A stretch of 64,000 nucleotides of DNA, from NCBI GenBank assembly GCA_005502805.1, contig SCMY01000009.1, positions 62,001-126,000 of the forward strand. The letters are read 5' to 3'. A program made the position numbers and the translations under genes. The notes under the pieces were generated by a model. The model was not told the origin of the DNA. It saw only the letters and a list, made by a program, of their open reading frames with translations, and made no database searches. Position 1 is the first letter of the stretch; each line of letters starts with the position of its first letter. This stretch comes from Rhizobiales bacterium 2SD (lineage in GTDB: Bacteria > Pseudomonadota > Alphaproteobacteria > Rhizobiales > Beijerinckiaceae). This document shows, piece after piece, positions 54,366 to 63,383 of the stretch.

Positions 54366-54911
54366 TCACGCCGCCGGAGCGGGATTGGTGGTCGCATCCG
54401 GAGCAGGGCTGGCCGGCTGCGCCGCCGGCGAAGCTGCGAGCGCGTCACGCAGCTTCTGCTCCTGCGAATGATCGAGCGAGGTCTTGAGCACGACGCCGCC
54501 GGTACCCTTGATCGCTTCCAGCACCTTGTCGCCCGTCATCTTCTGGATCAGCACGAAGAGCGCGGCGTTGCCCGGCTGCAGATTGGCGGCCAGCTCCTTC
54601 ATGAAGCCGTCGTTGACGCCGTAGTCGGTCAGCGCCCCGCCGAGCGCACCGGAGGCGGCGCCGATCGCCGCGCCGAAGACCGGCATCAGGAAGATCGCGC
54701 CGATCAGCAGGCCCCAGAAGCCGCCGGAAGCCGCGCCGAGCGCGGTGGTGTTGAGCAGCTGGTTGAGCTTGATCTTGCCGCCTTCGTGCATCACCGCGAT
54801 CGCGGCATCGCTGATCTGGATCAGATATTCCTTCTGCAGGCCGAAGAGCTTCTGCCGCATTTCCTCGGCCTTGGCCTCGGTCGGATAGACGATGACGACG
54901 AGATCGGACAT
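54366..54911 (-). CDS. DUF1269-family membrane protein
   Basis: A 181-residue protein beginning MSDLVVIVYPTEAKAEEMRQ, typical of DUF1269. A glycine/alanine-rich hydrophobic hairpin (about 60-100; GGFWGLLIGAIFLMPVFG, AAIGAASGALGGALTDYG) probably inserts in the membrane, and the Ala/Pro-rich C-terminus is low complexity. The function of the family is not known. Confidence 0.85.
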   Translation of the reverse strand: MSDLVVIVYPTEAKAEEMRQKLFGLQKEYLIQISDAAIAVMHEGGKIKLNQLLNTTALGAASGGFWGLLIGAIFLMPVFGAAIGAASGALGGALTDYGVNDGFMKELAANLQPGNAALFVLIQKMTGDKVLEAIKGTGGVVLKTSLDHSQEQKLRDALAASPAAQPASPAPDATTNPAPAA

Positions 54912-54997
54912 GGCGCACTCCTTTGACACGACGGCTTGAAGCTGCCGCCACTCTGTGACGGGCTTGCGGCAAACGCGCGACGAAGCAACGCGTTCCG

Positions 54998-56494
54998 CTA
55001 GTCTCCGGCCACCTCCTTCGCAGCCGCAAGCGCCGAGCCGCGCAAGGGCAGCTCCTTCATGCGTAGCAGGAAGAGCAGCGCCAGAGCGAATCCGGCGAAG
55101 CTTGCCGCGAAGACATAGCGAAACAGCCCGACCATGGTGGCGCGATCGACGCCACCGGCCTTGAGCGTCTCGGCCGAGAGCCCGGCGCCGCTGGCGCCGA
55201 GACCGCCGAGCACGATCGCGCCGAAGATCGCGACGATCAGCGCCCCACCGATCTGGCGGAAGAAGTTGGCCGTGCCGGTGACCGTGCCGAGCTGGTGCAT
55301 CGGCACCGCGTTCTGGATCGAGACGGTCGCGACCGGCAGGAGCATGCCGAAACCGACGCTGATCAAGGCCAGAACCAATCCAAAGGCCCAGAGCGGCAGC
55401 CGGTCGCCATAGGCGATCAGCACGGCCGTGCCGACGAGCGCGAGGCTCAGGCCCGCGACCGGAACGCGCTTGTAATGGGTCAGCCTGCCAAGCGCCCGGC
55501 CCGAGGAGGTCGCGCCGAAGACGGTGCCGCAGGTCAATGGGATCAGGCCGAGCCCGGAATTGGCGGCAGAGAGCCCGGCTACCGTCTCGAAATAGAGCGG
55601 CAGGTAGATGGTCAGGCCAATGAAGGTGCCCATGCCGAAGCCGGCGGCGATGGTGGCGTTGCGGACCACCGGATTGGCCAGGACCGTCAGCGGGATCAGC
55701 GGCTCGGCAGCGGTGCGCAAACGCCGGGCGAAGCAGAGCCAGAGCAGAATCGAGCCAGCGACAAGGCCCAGGATCGGCGGCGAGCCCCACGGGTAATGCG
55801 TACCGCCCCAGGACAGCGCCAGCAGCAAAGTCATCGTCGCGCTGGTCATCAGCAGCGCGCCAAGCACGTCGAGCTTGTGCGGCCGCTCGTGGCGCGGAAG
55901 GCGCTGCAGGGCCTTGTCGGTCATCCAGTAGGCGCCGAGCCCGAGCGGCAGATTGATCCAGAAGATCACCGACCAGTGCAGCGCCTCCGCGATCATGCCG
56001 CCGAGCACGGGCCCGAGCAGCGAGGAGGTGAAGAAGACGCTGGCGAAATAGACCTGGTACTTGCCGCGTTCCCTGGGCGGGACCATGTCGCCGACGATGG
56101 TCTGCGCCATGGCCATCAAGCCGCCGCCGCCGAGTCCCTGGATGAAGCGGGCGGCGACCAGCAGCCAGAGCGAAGGCGCGAGCGCGCAGGCGACCGAGCC
56201 GATCACGAAGATCACGATGCCACCGAGCATGGTGACGCGCCGGCCATGGATGTCGGCGAACTTGCCGTAGAGCGGCGTCACGGCCGTGGAGGCGAGCAGA
56301 TAGGCGGTGACGACCCAGGGCAGATGAGCGACGTCGCCGAGCTCGCGGCCGATCGTCGGCATCGCGGTCGCGACGATGGTCTGATCGAGCGCCGCCAGGA
56401 ACATGGCGAGCATGGTGCCGATCAGGATCGACCGGATATCGGCATGGGAAAGCGCCGCCTGCGCCGGCGGCTCGACCCGCTTGTCCATCGGCAC
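54998..56494 (-). CDS. DHA2-type MFS drug exporter (EmrB/QacA-like)
   Basis: A 498-residue, 14-helix major facilitator. Motif A-like GKFADIHGRRVTMLGG, ALDQTIVATAMPTIGREL in helix 1, and motif C-like TSSLLGPVLGGMIAEALHWSVIFWINLPLG support DHA2. Substrates are not predictable. No adjacent regulator or membrane-fusion gene is present. Confidence 0.88.
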   Translation of the reverse strand: MPMDKRVEPPAQAALSHADIRSILIGTMLAMFLAALDQTIVATAMPTIGRELGDVAHLPWVVTAYLLASTAVTPLYGKFADIHGRRVTMLGGIVIFVIGSVACALAPSLWLLVAARFIQGLGGGGLMAMAQTIVGDMVPPRERGKYQVYFASVFFTSSLLGPVLGGMIAEALHWSVIFWINLPLGLGAYWMTDKALQRLPRHERPHKLDVLGALLMTSATMTLLLALSWGGTHYPWGSPPILGLVAGSILLWLCFARRLRTAAEPLIPLTVLANPVVRNATIAAGFGMGTFIGLTIYLPLYFETVAGLSAANSGLGLIPLTCGTVFGATSSGRALGRLTHYKRVPVAGLSLALVGTAVLIAYGDRLPLWAFGLVLALISVGFGMLLPVATVSIQNAVPMHQLGTVTGTANFFRQIGGALIVAIFGAIVLGGLGASGAGLSAETLKAGGVDRATMVGLFRYVFAASFAGFALALLFLLRMKELPLRGSALAAAKEVAGD

Positions 56495-56649
56495 TACGCC
56501 CGTCCTGTGCGTGGGGAATGCCGAAGGATAGGGCGCGGGCCCGCCATGCGCCAGAGTCAGGAACGCAGGGCGGCCGCGAAGTCAGTGCAGCTCTGTCTTG
56601 GCTCTGGCAGCCAGCTACGGCTAGCATGCCTGCTCCATTGCGAGGGATC

Positions 56650-57027
56650 ATGCGCGCGCATCTGCTCCTGGCCCTGTTGCCGATGATGCCGATCGCGGCC
56701 GAGGCGCTCGAGCTGACCGGTCGCTACGGCTATGCCGGCGAATGGGCGATGTCAGCGCTGCTCACCGAGGCGAGCCCTGCCGCCTCCGGGCGCAAGCGCG
56801 ATTTTGCTGGACCGATCAGCCTGAAGCATCTCGCCTTGTGCGGGCCGGGTGAGGTCGCGGAGAAGTCCGGCACGCTCAGCCTGCGGCGTGACGGGCAGCG
56901 CTATGCCGCGAGGCTGGTGATCGGCGAGGACAGCTGCGCGGCAACCGGCATCCTGGCCGAGGACGGCGTCGCCTTCGCCGATTGCGGCAAGGCCGGAAAG
57001 ATCCCGCTCAGGCTCTGGTTGAAATGA
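56650..57027 (+). CDS. Small exported protein
   Basis: A 125-residue protein with signal peptide (MRAHLLLALLPMMPIAAEA) and four cysteines (LCGPGE, DSCAATG, DCGKAG region). No family recognised. ATG 56650 has GAGGGA upstream. The stop overlaps the next gene (ATGA), so the two exported proteins are made together. Confidence 0.7.
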   Translation: MRAHLLLALLPMMPIAAEALELTGRYGYAGEWAMSALLTEASPAASGRKRDFAGPISLKHLALCGPGEVAEKSGTLSLRRDGQRYAARLVIGEDSCAATGILAEDGVAFADCGKAGKIPLRLWLK

Positions 57028-57524
57028 TGCTGCTGCGCTGCCTCGCCACCCTGGCGACCGCCCTCGCCTGCAACGCCGCCTGGGCTGATACGCGTCCTTC
57101 GCTGTGCCAGGCTGGCGAGGCGGCGATCTTCTCCTGCGCGATCGGCGGCAAGGTCGCCTCGCTCTGTGCCTCCCCCGACATCGGCCCGGATCAAGGGAAC
57201 CTGACTTATCGCTTCGGCCGCAAGGGCGCGATCGAGCTGATCCATCCGGAAAAGCCCATGTCGCCGGACCAGGCCTTCAGCACCGCCGTCGTCGGCGACG
57301 CCGGCTTTGCCGGCGACATCGTTCGTTTCGCACGCGGCGAGACCCGCTACACGCTCTATTCGATCATCGTGAAAGGACAGGGCGAGCGCGACGGCATCCG
57401 CGTCTCCAGAAGCGGCCGCCGGATCGCCGACATGAAGTGCAAGGATTTCGCGCTCGGCGCCGATGCCTGGAAGCTGCTTTACCGCGCCAAGCTTCCCAAG
57501 GCAGAGCCGGCCTCGCTCGACTAG
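57024..57524 (+). CDS. Exported protein of unknown function
   Basis: A 166-residue protein with signal peptide (MMLLRCLATLATALACNAAWA). The mature start SLCQAGEAAIFSCAIGGKVASLC carries three closely spaced cysteines. No function is recognised. It is coupled to the upstream small exported gene. The stop shares a CTAG with the convergent HxlR regulator. Confidence 0.75.
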   Translation: MMLLRCLATLATALACNAAWADTRPSLCQAGEAAIFSCAIGGKVASLCASPDIGPDQGNLTYRFGRKGAIELIHPEKPMSPDQAFSTAVVGDAGFAGDIVRFARGETRYTLYSIIVKGQGERDGIRVSRSGRRIADMKCKDFALGADAWKLLYRAKLPKAEPASLD

Positions 57525-57982
57525 TCCTGCACGCCCGTCTCAGGCACCTTCAGGATCATCGCCTCGTCGGCACCGATCGGGCGGCCATCCTCGGTCTGCA
57601 CGGTCAGCGTGACCTTGCGGCCGCTGTCGCGCTCGATCAGCGAGGAGTGCTGCTCGCCCGGCCCGAACAGGTGCTGCTCACCCCATTGCCTGAGCGCCAC
57701 CATCACCGGGAAGAGATCGCGCCCCTTGTCGGTCAGCCGATATTCCTGGCGCGCGCCGCCGGCCGCAGCCGGAACCGTTTCGAGAATGCCGCGCGCGGTC
57801 AATGTGCGCAGCCGTTCGGAGAGGATGTTGCGGGCGATGCCGAGGCTCTTCTGGAACTCGCTGAAGCGGGTCATGCCGTCGAAGGCGTCGCGCACGATCA
57901 GTAGCGACCACCAGTCGCCGATCGCGTCGAGCGCCCGCGCGCTCGGGCAATAATCGCTGACCAGGCTGCGGCGCTTCACCAT
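57521..57982 (-). CDS. HxlR-family transcriptional regulator
   Basis: A 153-residue winged-helix regulator. The HxlR signature CPSARALDAIGDWWSLLIVRD, with FSEFQKSLGIARNILSERLRTL and YRLTDKGRDLFPV, is clear. It is divergent from an MFS gene across 113 bp with a palindromic operator, so it likely represses that transporter. Confidence 0.92.
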   Translation of the reverse strand: MVKRRSLVSDYCPSARALDAIGDWWSLLIVRDAFDGMTRFSEFQKSLGIARNILSERLRTLTARGILETVPAAAGGARQEYRLTDKGRDLFPVMVALRQWGEQHLFGPGEQHSSLIERDSGRKVTLTVQTEDGRPIGADEAMILKVPETGVQD

Positions 57983-58027
57983 CGTTCCCGTGTTCTCCTC
58001 AAGCCTCCGTGATCGGCTTTCAGTTGC

Positions 58028-58056
58028 AAGATAAAACCGACATCGCTACACCGCAA
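58028..58056 (-). promoter_or_regulatory. Candidate promoter of the HxlR gene
   Basis: On the minus strand TTGCGG (58056-58051), 17 bp, TATCTT (58033-58028), adjacent to the palindromic operator. Confidence 0.5.
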
Positions 58057-58058
58057 TC

Positions 58059-58075
58059 AGTTTCATTATGAAACT
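58059..58075. promoter_or_regulatory. Palindromic HxlR operator
   Basis: AGTTTCATTATGAAACT is a perfect inverted repeat with 8-bp arms around one base. It lies in the only gap between the divergent HxlR and MFS genes and contains a possible -10 (CATTAT) for the MFS gene. Confidence 0.7.
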
Positions 58076-58095
58076 TATCTAGCGGAGACTCATCC

Positions 58096-59370
58096 ATGCG
58101 ACTGGACCCAGAGGCGGCGCCGGCCGGCGCCGCGAGCGCTGACGCACGCCCATCGGCTGCTCCGGCAACGCCGCTTTCGCCAGGCATGATCCTGCTCTTT
58201 GCGGTGGCGAGCGGGCTCGCCGTCGCCAACGCCTATTTCGCCCACCCGCTGCTCGACATCATCGCCGACGATCTCAAGCTCTCGCGCGCCACGGTCGGCC
58301 TCGTCGTCGGCGCGACGCAGCTCGGCTATGGACTCGGGCTGATCCTGCTGGTCCCGCTCGGCGATCTCATCGACCGGCGCAAGCTCGTCGTGCTGCAATC
58401 GCTGCTGTCGGTCGCGGCGCTGATCTGCGTCGCCTTTTCGGCCTCGGGGGCGATGCTGCTGGCGGCGATGGCGGCGATGGGTTTCCTCGCCGTGGTGACG
58501 CAGGCCTTCGTCGCCTATGCCGCCAGCCTGGCAAGGCCGGGTGAGCGCGGACAGGTCGTCGGCTCGGTCACCAGCGGGATCGTGCTCGGCATCTTGCTCG
58601 CCCGCGCCATCGCCGGCGCGATGGCCGATCTCTCGGGCTGGCGTGCGGTCTATCTGCTCTCGGCGGCGGCGACGCTGATCATCACCGCGATCCTGTTCTG
58701 GACCTTGCCGGCCGAGCGCAAGCCGGCGGCGCAGCTCTCCTATCCGCGCCTGATCGGTTCGCTCTTCACCCTGTTCCGGCAGGAGCGGGTGCTGCAGATC
58801 CGCGCAGTGATCGCCATGCTGATCTTCGCCGACGTCACCACCCTGCTGACGCCGCTCGTGCTGCCCCTCGCCGCTCCGCCCTTCTCGCTCTCGCATACCG
58901 CGATCGGGCTGTTCGGCCTCGCCGGAGCGGCGGGCGCACTCGGCGCGGCGCGGGCCGGCGCCTGGACCGATCGCGGCCATGGCCAGCGCCTCACCGGCAT
59001 CGCGCTTTCGCTGATGCTGTTCGCCTGGCTGCCGATCGGATTGCTGCCGCAGTCGATCCTCTACCTGATCGCTGGCGTGCTGATCCTCGATTTCGGCCTG
59101 CAGGCGGTGCACGTCACCAACCAGGCGATGATCTATCGCGTCCGACCGGAAGCGCAGAGCCGACTGACCGCCGGGTACATGGTGTTCTATTCGATCGGCA
59201 GCGCACTGGGCTCGTCGAGTTCGACGCTGGTCTATGCGCAGGCCGGCTGGACCGGCGTCAGCCTGCTCGGTGCAGCGATCGCCGCAATCGCGCTCATCTT
59301 CTGGGCTTCGACGCTGACGGCGATGCCGGTCGAGGCGACGCGGGCCGTCACGGCGAACCCTGCCGCCTGA
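58096..59370 (+). CDS. MFS transporter
   Basis: A 424-residue, 12-helix major facilitator. ANAYFAHPLLDIIADDL and GYGLGLILLVPLGDLIDRRK (motif A) are visible, with a Pro/Ala-rich cytosolic N-terminus. It resembles putative efflux permeases; the substrate is unknown. HxlR-controlled transporters often respond to electrophiles or quinones, which is only suggestive here. Confidence 0.88.
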   Translation: MRLDPEAAPAGAASADARPSAAPATPLSPGMILLFAVASGLAVANAYFAHPLLDIIADDLKLSRATVGLVVGATQLGYGLGLILLVPLGDLIDRRKLVVLQSLLSVAALICVAFSASGAMLLAAMAAMGFLAVVTQAFVAYAASLARPGERGQVVGSVTSGIVLGILLARAIAGAMADLSGWRAVYLLSAAATLIITAILFWTLPAERKPAAQLSYPRLIGSLFTLFRQERVLQIRAVIAMLIFADVTTLLTPLVLPLAAPPFSLSHTAIGLFGLAGAAGALGAARAGAWTDRGHGQRLTGIALSLMLFAWLPIGLLPQSILYLIAGVLILDFGLQAVHVTNQAMIYRVRPEAQSRLTAGYMVFYSIGSALGSSSSTLVYAQAGWTGVSLLGAAIAAIALIFWASTLTAMPVEATRAVTANPAA

Positions 59371-59382
59371 AACGATCAGGGC

Positions 59383-59400
59383 CGCTGCCTTGCGGCAGCG
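59383..59400. other. Short hairpin at convergent gene ends
   Basis: CGCTGCC-TTGC-GGCAGCG, a perfect 7-bp stem just after the MFS stop, without a T tract. A weak or factor-dependent terminator is possible. Confidence 0.4.
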
Positions 59401-59428
59401 ACCCCGATCTCGCCTCACTGAATTCCGG

Positions 59429-59917
59429 TCACTTCAGCTTGGCGGCGATCGCCTGCAGGCCGGCATTGGCGCATTCCTCGTCAAGATGGCCGCCGGGAGC
59501 GCCACCGACGCCGACCGCGGCGATGACCTCGTCACCGACCTTCACCGGCACGCCGCCACCGAGCAGCAGGAAGCCGGGGATATGGACGAGGTTGCGGGCG
59601 CCGGCATTGTTGGCGGCGGCCTCGGCCATGGCGCCGGTGTTGTTCTTGGCCGAGACCGAGGTGAAGGCCTTGGCGCGGGCCGCCTCGACCGTGTGCGGGC
59701 CGGCGCGGTCGGCGCGGATGGTGGCGAGCACGATGCCGCCGCGGTCGACCACGGTCGCGGCGACGTTGAAGTTCTTGGCGGCGCAGGCGGCGACGGTCGC
59801 CTGGGCGAGCTCGACGGCGAGCGCGGTCGGCAGGGCGCGAACCTGGGCGACCTGGGCCTGGGCGAACGTCGGCAGGGCGATGGCGGCAGACATGATGGCG
59901 AGACGGGCGAACGACAT
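59429..59917 (-). CDS. Exported HbpS/GlcG-like haem-binding family protein
   Basis: A 162-residue protein of the DUF336/GlcG/HbpS family with a signal peptide (MSFARLAIMSAAIALPTFAQA). VDRGGIVLATIRADRAGPHT, AKAFTSVSA and GGVPVKVGDEVIAAVGVGGA are hallmarks. The ATG at 59917 has AGAGGGAT upstream. It lies 98 bp downstream of a response regulator/histidine kinase pair on the same strand. In Streptomyces HbpS is an accessory haem sensor of the SenS-SenR system, so a similar role is plausible. Confidence 0.88.
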   Translation of the reverse strand: MSFARLAIMSAAIALPTFAQAQVAQVRALPTALAVELAQATVAACAAKNFNVAATVVDRGGIVLATIRADRAGPHTVEAARAKAFTSVSAKNNTGAMAEAAANNAGARNLVHIPGFLLLGGGVPVKVGDEVIAAVGVGGAPGGHLDEECANAGLQAIAAKLK

Positions 59918-60015
59918 GACGATCCCTCTGGTGACCACCGTTTTGGTGTGAGGGGATGATGCCGAAGCCGGCCTCGCCGTTGCATCCGCGCGATCTGCAC
60001 GAAGCCTACGTAGTT

Positions 60016-60624
60016 CTACCGATCAACGCCGACGAGGTGCAGCCGGATCATCTCGGCGACGGAAGTGGTCTCCAGCTTCTCGGCGATATGGGCGCGGTGC
60101 GTGTCGACGGTACGCGGAGAGATCGCAAGCACGCGGGCGATCTCCTTGGTCGAGCGCCCCTCGGCGATCAGAGCGAGGATCTCGGCCTCGCGCTGCGACA
60201 GGCGGCCGAGCCTTTCCCGCGATGAGGCGCTGCCGCTTTCGGCGGCGAGCATGCCGTCGAGCGTCGCCAGCGCCGCCTGGACGGTGTCGATCAGCACCTG
60301 CTCGTCGACCGGCTTGGTCAGAAAATCGGCGGCGCCGTTGCGGAAGGCGGCGCGGCAGGCCTCGACATCGCCATGGCCGGTGATGACCACGACCGGCCAG
60401 CGGCAGCGCGCGGCCGCGAGCCGCTCCTGCAGCTTGAGGCCGGTCAGGCGCGGCATGCGGATATCGGTGACGATGCAACCCGGCCGTAAGCCCGGCAGCG
60501 CCTCCAGGAAGGCGGCGCCGTCGGCATGCGGCTGGACCTCGAGCCCGACGGTACGCAGCAGGAAGCTCAACGCCTCGCGTACCTCCCAGTCGTCATCGAT
60601 CAGATGGACGAGCTGCCGGCTCAT
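60016..60624 (-). CDS. FixJ/TodT-type response regulator
   Basis: A 202-residue regulator. The receiver domain has acidic D10-D12, phosphoacceptor D54 (VTDIRMP), T82 region and K104 (LTKPVD). The LuxR-type helix-turn-helix at about 140-200 reads LSQREAEILALIAEGRSTKE and SPRTVDTHRAHIAEKL. Its start overlaps the kinase stop (ATGA), a firm partnership. Confidence 0.93.
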   Translation of the reverse strand: MSRQLVHLIDDDWEVREALSFLLRTVGLEVQPHADGAAFLEALPGLRPGCIVTDIRMPRLTGLKLQERLAAARCRWPVVVITGHGDVEACRAAFRNGAADFLTKPVDEQVLIDTVQAALATLDGMLAAESGSASSRERLGRLSQREAEILALIAEGRSTKEIARVLAISPRTVDTHRAHIAEKLETTSVAEMIRLHLVGVDR

Positions 60625-62129
60625 TCGGCCGCCTCCTGATGGGCCTCACCCGCGATGCGCGGCAGGCGAACACTGAAGACCGCCCCGCCATCCGCCGCAT
60701 TCTCGGCGACGAGCGTGCCGTCGAAGCGCTCGACCAGGCGCACGCAGAGGGCAAGGCCGAGACCCAAGCCCGCCGGCTTGGTGGTGAAGAAGGGTTCGAA
60801 CAGGCGCGCCTGTGCTTCCGGCGACAGGCCGGGACCGCTGTCGCGGACCGCGAGCACGGCATCATTCCCTTGCATACCGACCTCGATCGTCACGCTGCGC
60901 TCGCCATCCCGGCCCTCGACCGCCTCCAGCCCGTTGCGGGCGAGATTGAAGACGACCTGTTCGAGCTGGACCCGGTCGGCCCGCACCAGCGGCCGGCTGC
61001 CGTCGCCGCCGACCCGCAGCCTCGCACCGGTGCTCTGAGCGTTCGCCGCGAGGAGATGGACGACCTCGCCAGCGAGCTCGGTCAGGTCGACGTTCTCGAC
61101 CTGAGGTTCGGATTTGCTGATCCAGGCGCGCAAACGCCCGAGGATGTCGCCGGCGCGGCGGGCATTGCGCGCGATCGCCTCGAAGGCGCCGGCCAGCACC
61201 GCCTGATCCGCATCGGGTTGGGCCAGCAGGCGGCGCCCGGCCTGGGCCTGGCCGAGGATAGCCGTCAAAGGCTGGGTCAGTTCATGGGCGATGCCGGAGG
61301 CGAGCTCGCCCATGGCGTTGACCCGCCCGGCATGGGCAAGGCGCGCGTCCTGCTCGGCCAGCACCGCCTTGCGCGCTGCCTCGCGTGCGGCACTGCGGGC
61401 TTCGAGCAGACGGTCGACCAGGAATATGGCGAGGGCGACGAGCAGGCCCGCCAAGGCCAGAAAGCCCGGCGGCGGCAGGGGCCAATCCGGCGCACTGGTC
61501 GTCAGCGTCAGGCGCAAGGGCTGGGTGCGACTGGCGATATCGGCACTGAAGGCGGGCGGCGGTTCGGCCGTCGCCTTGCCCTGCTCGATCAGCCGCAGAT
61601 GGGCTGCAACCCGGTCGGGCAGCGGCGTATCGCTTGCCGAGAGCCGATCCATGTCGATGACCAGAGCGAGCGCGTAGTGGCCGACACCGTCGGTGAGCGC
61701 CCGCTTGACCAGAAGTAGCTTGCCGCCGTCGAGGGCGCGCGTGCGCAGATTGGACCCGACCGCCTGCCGCGCCTCCTCTGCGACGACAGCGGGATCGGCC
61801 GTATCGAGCAGCGAGCGCGGCGGGATCGGGGCGAGATCGACGACGTCGATACCAACGATGCGCGGATAGAAGCGGACGATGCTGGCCGCGACCTGCTCGA
61901 CCGTCGCAATCGGCGCCGGTTCCGCGGCCTGTACCAGCGCCGAGAGGCTGGTCAGATGGGCGTCGTGCTGGTCGACCCGCTGCGAGATCAGCCGGTGCAG
62001 CGTGCGCCCGGCGTCCTCGAGCGCGGCGGCATCGTGGCTGCGCCGGTTGAGCGAATAAGCGGCGCAAGCGAGCCCGAACGCGACGAGGCCCGCGACGAGG
62101 ATGGCAGCGCGGCGCGACCTCCTCAGCAT
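60621..62129 (-). CDS. Membrane sensor histidine kinase
   Basis: A 502-residue kinase. Two membrane helices (about 9-26 and 222-240) bracket a periplasmic sensor of about 195 residues with a CHASE-like pattern (IVRFYPRIVGIDVVDLAPIP). A coiled linker leads to the HisKA box with H282 (SGIAHELTQPLTAILGQ) and HATPase motifs (NLARNGLEAV, DSGPGL, FFTTKPAGLGLGLAL). AGGAGAT precedes the start. The ligand is unknown. Confidence 0.93.
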   Translation of the reverse strand: MLRRSRRAAILVAGLVAFGLACAAYSLNRRSHDAAALEDAGRTLHRLISQRVDQHDAHLTSLSALVQAAEPAPIATVEQVAASIVRFYPRIVGIDVVDLAPIPPRSLLDTADPAVVAEEARQAVGSNLRTRALDGGKLLLVKRALTDGVGHYALALVIDMDRLSASDTPLPDRVAAHLRLIEQGKATAEPPPAFSADIASRTQPLRLTLTTSAPDWPLPPPGFLALAGLLVALAIFLVDRLLEARSAAREAARKAVLAEQDARLAHAGRVNAMGELASGIAHELTQPLTAILGQAQAGRRLLAQPDADQAVLAGAFEAIARNARRAGDILGRLRAWISKSEPQVENVDLTELAGEVVHLLAANAQSTGARLRVGGDGSRPLVRADRVQLEQVVFNLARNGLEAVEGRDGERSVTIEVGMQGNDAVLAVRDSGPGLSPEAQARLFEPFFTTKPAGLGLGLALCVRLVERFDGTLVAENAADGGAVFSVRLPRIAGEAHQEAAE

Positions 62130-62209
62130 CGGCGTATCGATCTCCTGCCAGACCCAGCGAGCAAGACTAGCCGGTTTCTCGTCGCCTTAAAGGGCCTGGC
62201 GACCAATCG

Positions 62210-63280
62210 CTAGCTTTCTGCCAGCGCTGCTGTCGGAGCATCGAGGGAAAGCGCAATACCGCCCGGTGCGAAATCGATCTTCGCAGTGCCGCCTAGGTAG
62301 CTGCCGAGCACCTTCTCGATCATCTGCGAACCGAAGCCGCGCCGCTGCGGCGGCGTCACCGGCGGTCCGCCGCTCTCCTGCCAGCGGAAATGGAACTCGC
62401 CGCCCTGATTGCGCCAGGTGACGTCGACATGGCCGCCCTCCTGCGAGAGCGCGCCGTATTTCACCGCATTGGTGCCGAGCTCGTGCAGCGCGAGCGCCAT
62501 CGCCAGCGCGCATTTCGAAGACAGCGTCACCGACGGGCCGTCGATCGCGAGGCGCTCGCCGGAGCGGTGCGGCGACAGCACGACCTCGACCAGCTGCTTG
62601 AGATCGGCGCCGTGGCGGCTCGCCATCATCAAGACGTCCTGCGCCGCCGCCAGCGCCTGCAAACGGTCGGAGAGGCGGCGCTTGACCATGTCCAGCGGCT
62701 CGTCAGCACCACGCAGCGACTGGTTGACGATGCCCGAGACCATGGCGAGCAGGTTCTTGATGCGATGGTTCAATTCGCCGGCCAGCAGGCGGTAGCGCTC
62801 CTCGCCGGCATGCATCTGCGTGATGTCGCGCGAGACCGAGAGGATCGCCTCCGGCTTGCCGTCCGGCCCGATGATCGGCGAGACCTGCACGTCCCAATAG
62901 CGCGAATTGCCGGCAGCGGTGTTGGCCTGGCCTTGGAACCGGTAGCTGTGACCAGCCCGGGCTGCCGAGAGCGCGGCCTCGACCTCGGCCTTCCCCGGCC
63001 CTTCCCAGAACTGCGCCCAGGGACAGCCGCGGATCGCCGCGAAATCCGTGACCTCCATCACGCGCTGTCCGCCCTCGCTCATGAACTCGAGTGCGCCGTC
63101 GAGGCCGATCACCTTGATGCAGTCATCCGAGGCCGCCAGCACGGCGCGCAGGAAACGAGCATCCTTGTCGAGCTGTGTCGGCACAGGCGAGCCTTCGAGT
63201 CGGGAGTGAAGACGATACAGTTCGACCGCTAGCGCAGCCTCTGTCAAACGCGCATGTCTTTTGACAAGTCTTGCCGTCAT
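62210..63280 (-). CDS. PAS-domain HWE histidine kinase
   Basis: A soluble kinase of about 356 residues. A PAS domain (about 40-155; FLRAVLAASDDCIKVIGLDG, YWDVQVSPIIGPDGKPEAI) lacks the photoactive cysteine motif of LOV domains. The HWE catalytic part has the phosphoacceptor histidine in ELNHRIKNLLAM (H172), the N-box ALHELGTNAVKYGAL and the WxE motif in RWQESGG. ATG 63280 is preferred to a GTG at 63304. No response regulator is adjacent. HWE kinases often serve general stress or light signalling. Confidence 0.9.
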   Translation of the reverse strand: MTARLVKRHARLTEAALAVELYRLHSRLEGSPVPTQLDKDARFLRAVLAASDDCIKVIGLDGALEFMSEGGQRVMEVTDFAAIRGCPWAQFWEGPGKAEVEAALSAARAGHSYRFQGQANTAAGNSRYWDVQVSPIIGPDGKPEAILSVSRDITQMHAGEERYRLLAGELNHRIKNLLAMVSGIVNQSLRGADEPLDMVKRRLSDRLQALAAAQDVLMMASRHGADLKQLVEVVLSPHRSGERLAIDGPSVTLSSKCALAMALALHELGTNAVKYGALSQEGGHVDVTWRNQGGEFHFRWQESGGPPVTPPQRRGFGSQMIEKVLGSYLGGTAKIDFAPGGIALSLDAPTAALAES

Positions 63281-63383
63281 GGTGGCGTGAGACAGCCCCG
63301 CCACTCCTTAGCCGTCGAACTTTAGATGGTTGACGCTGCCGGCCAGCGCGGTCAGCTTGGCGCCACGTCACGAGGAGCCGGAT

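Noticed and set aside
55295..56686. A 460-codon plus-strand open frame opposite the DHA2 transporter
   Set aside because: It is antisense to a protein with 14 clear membrane helices; composition is His/Gln/Arg-rich.
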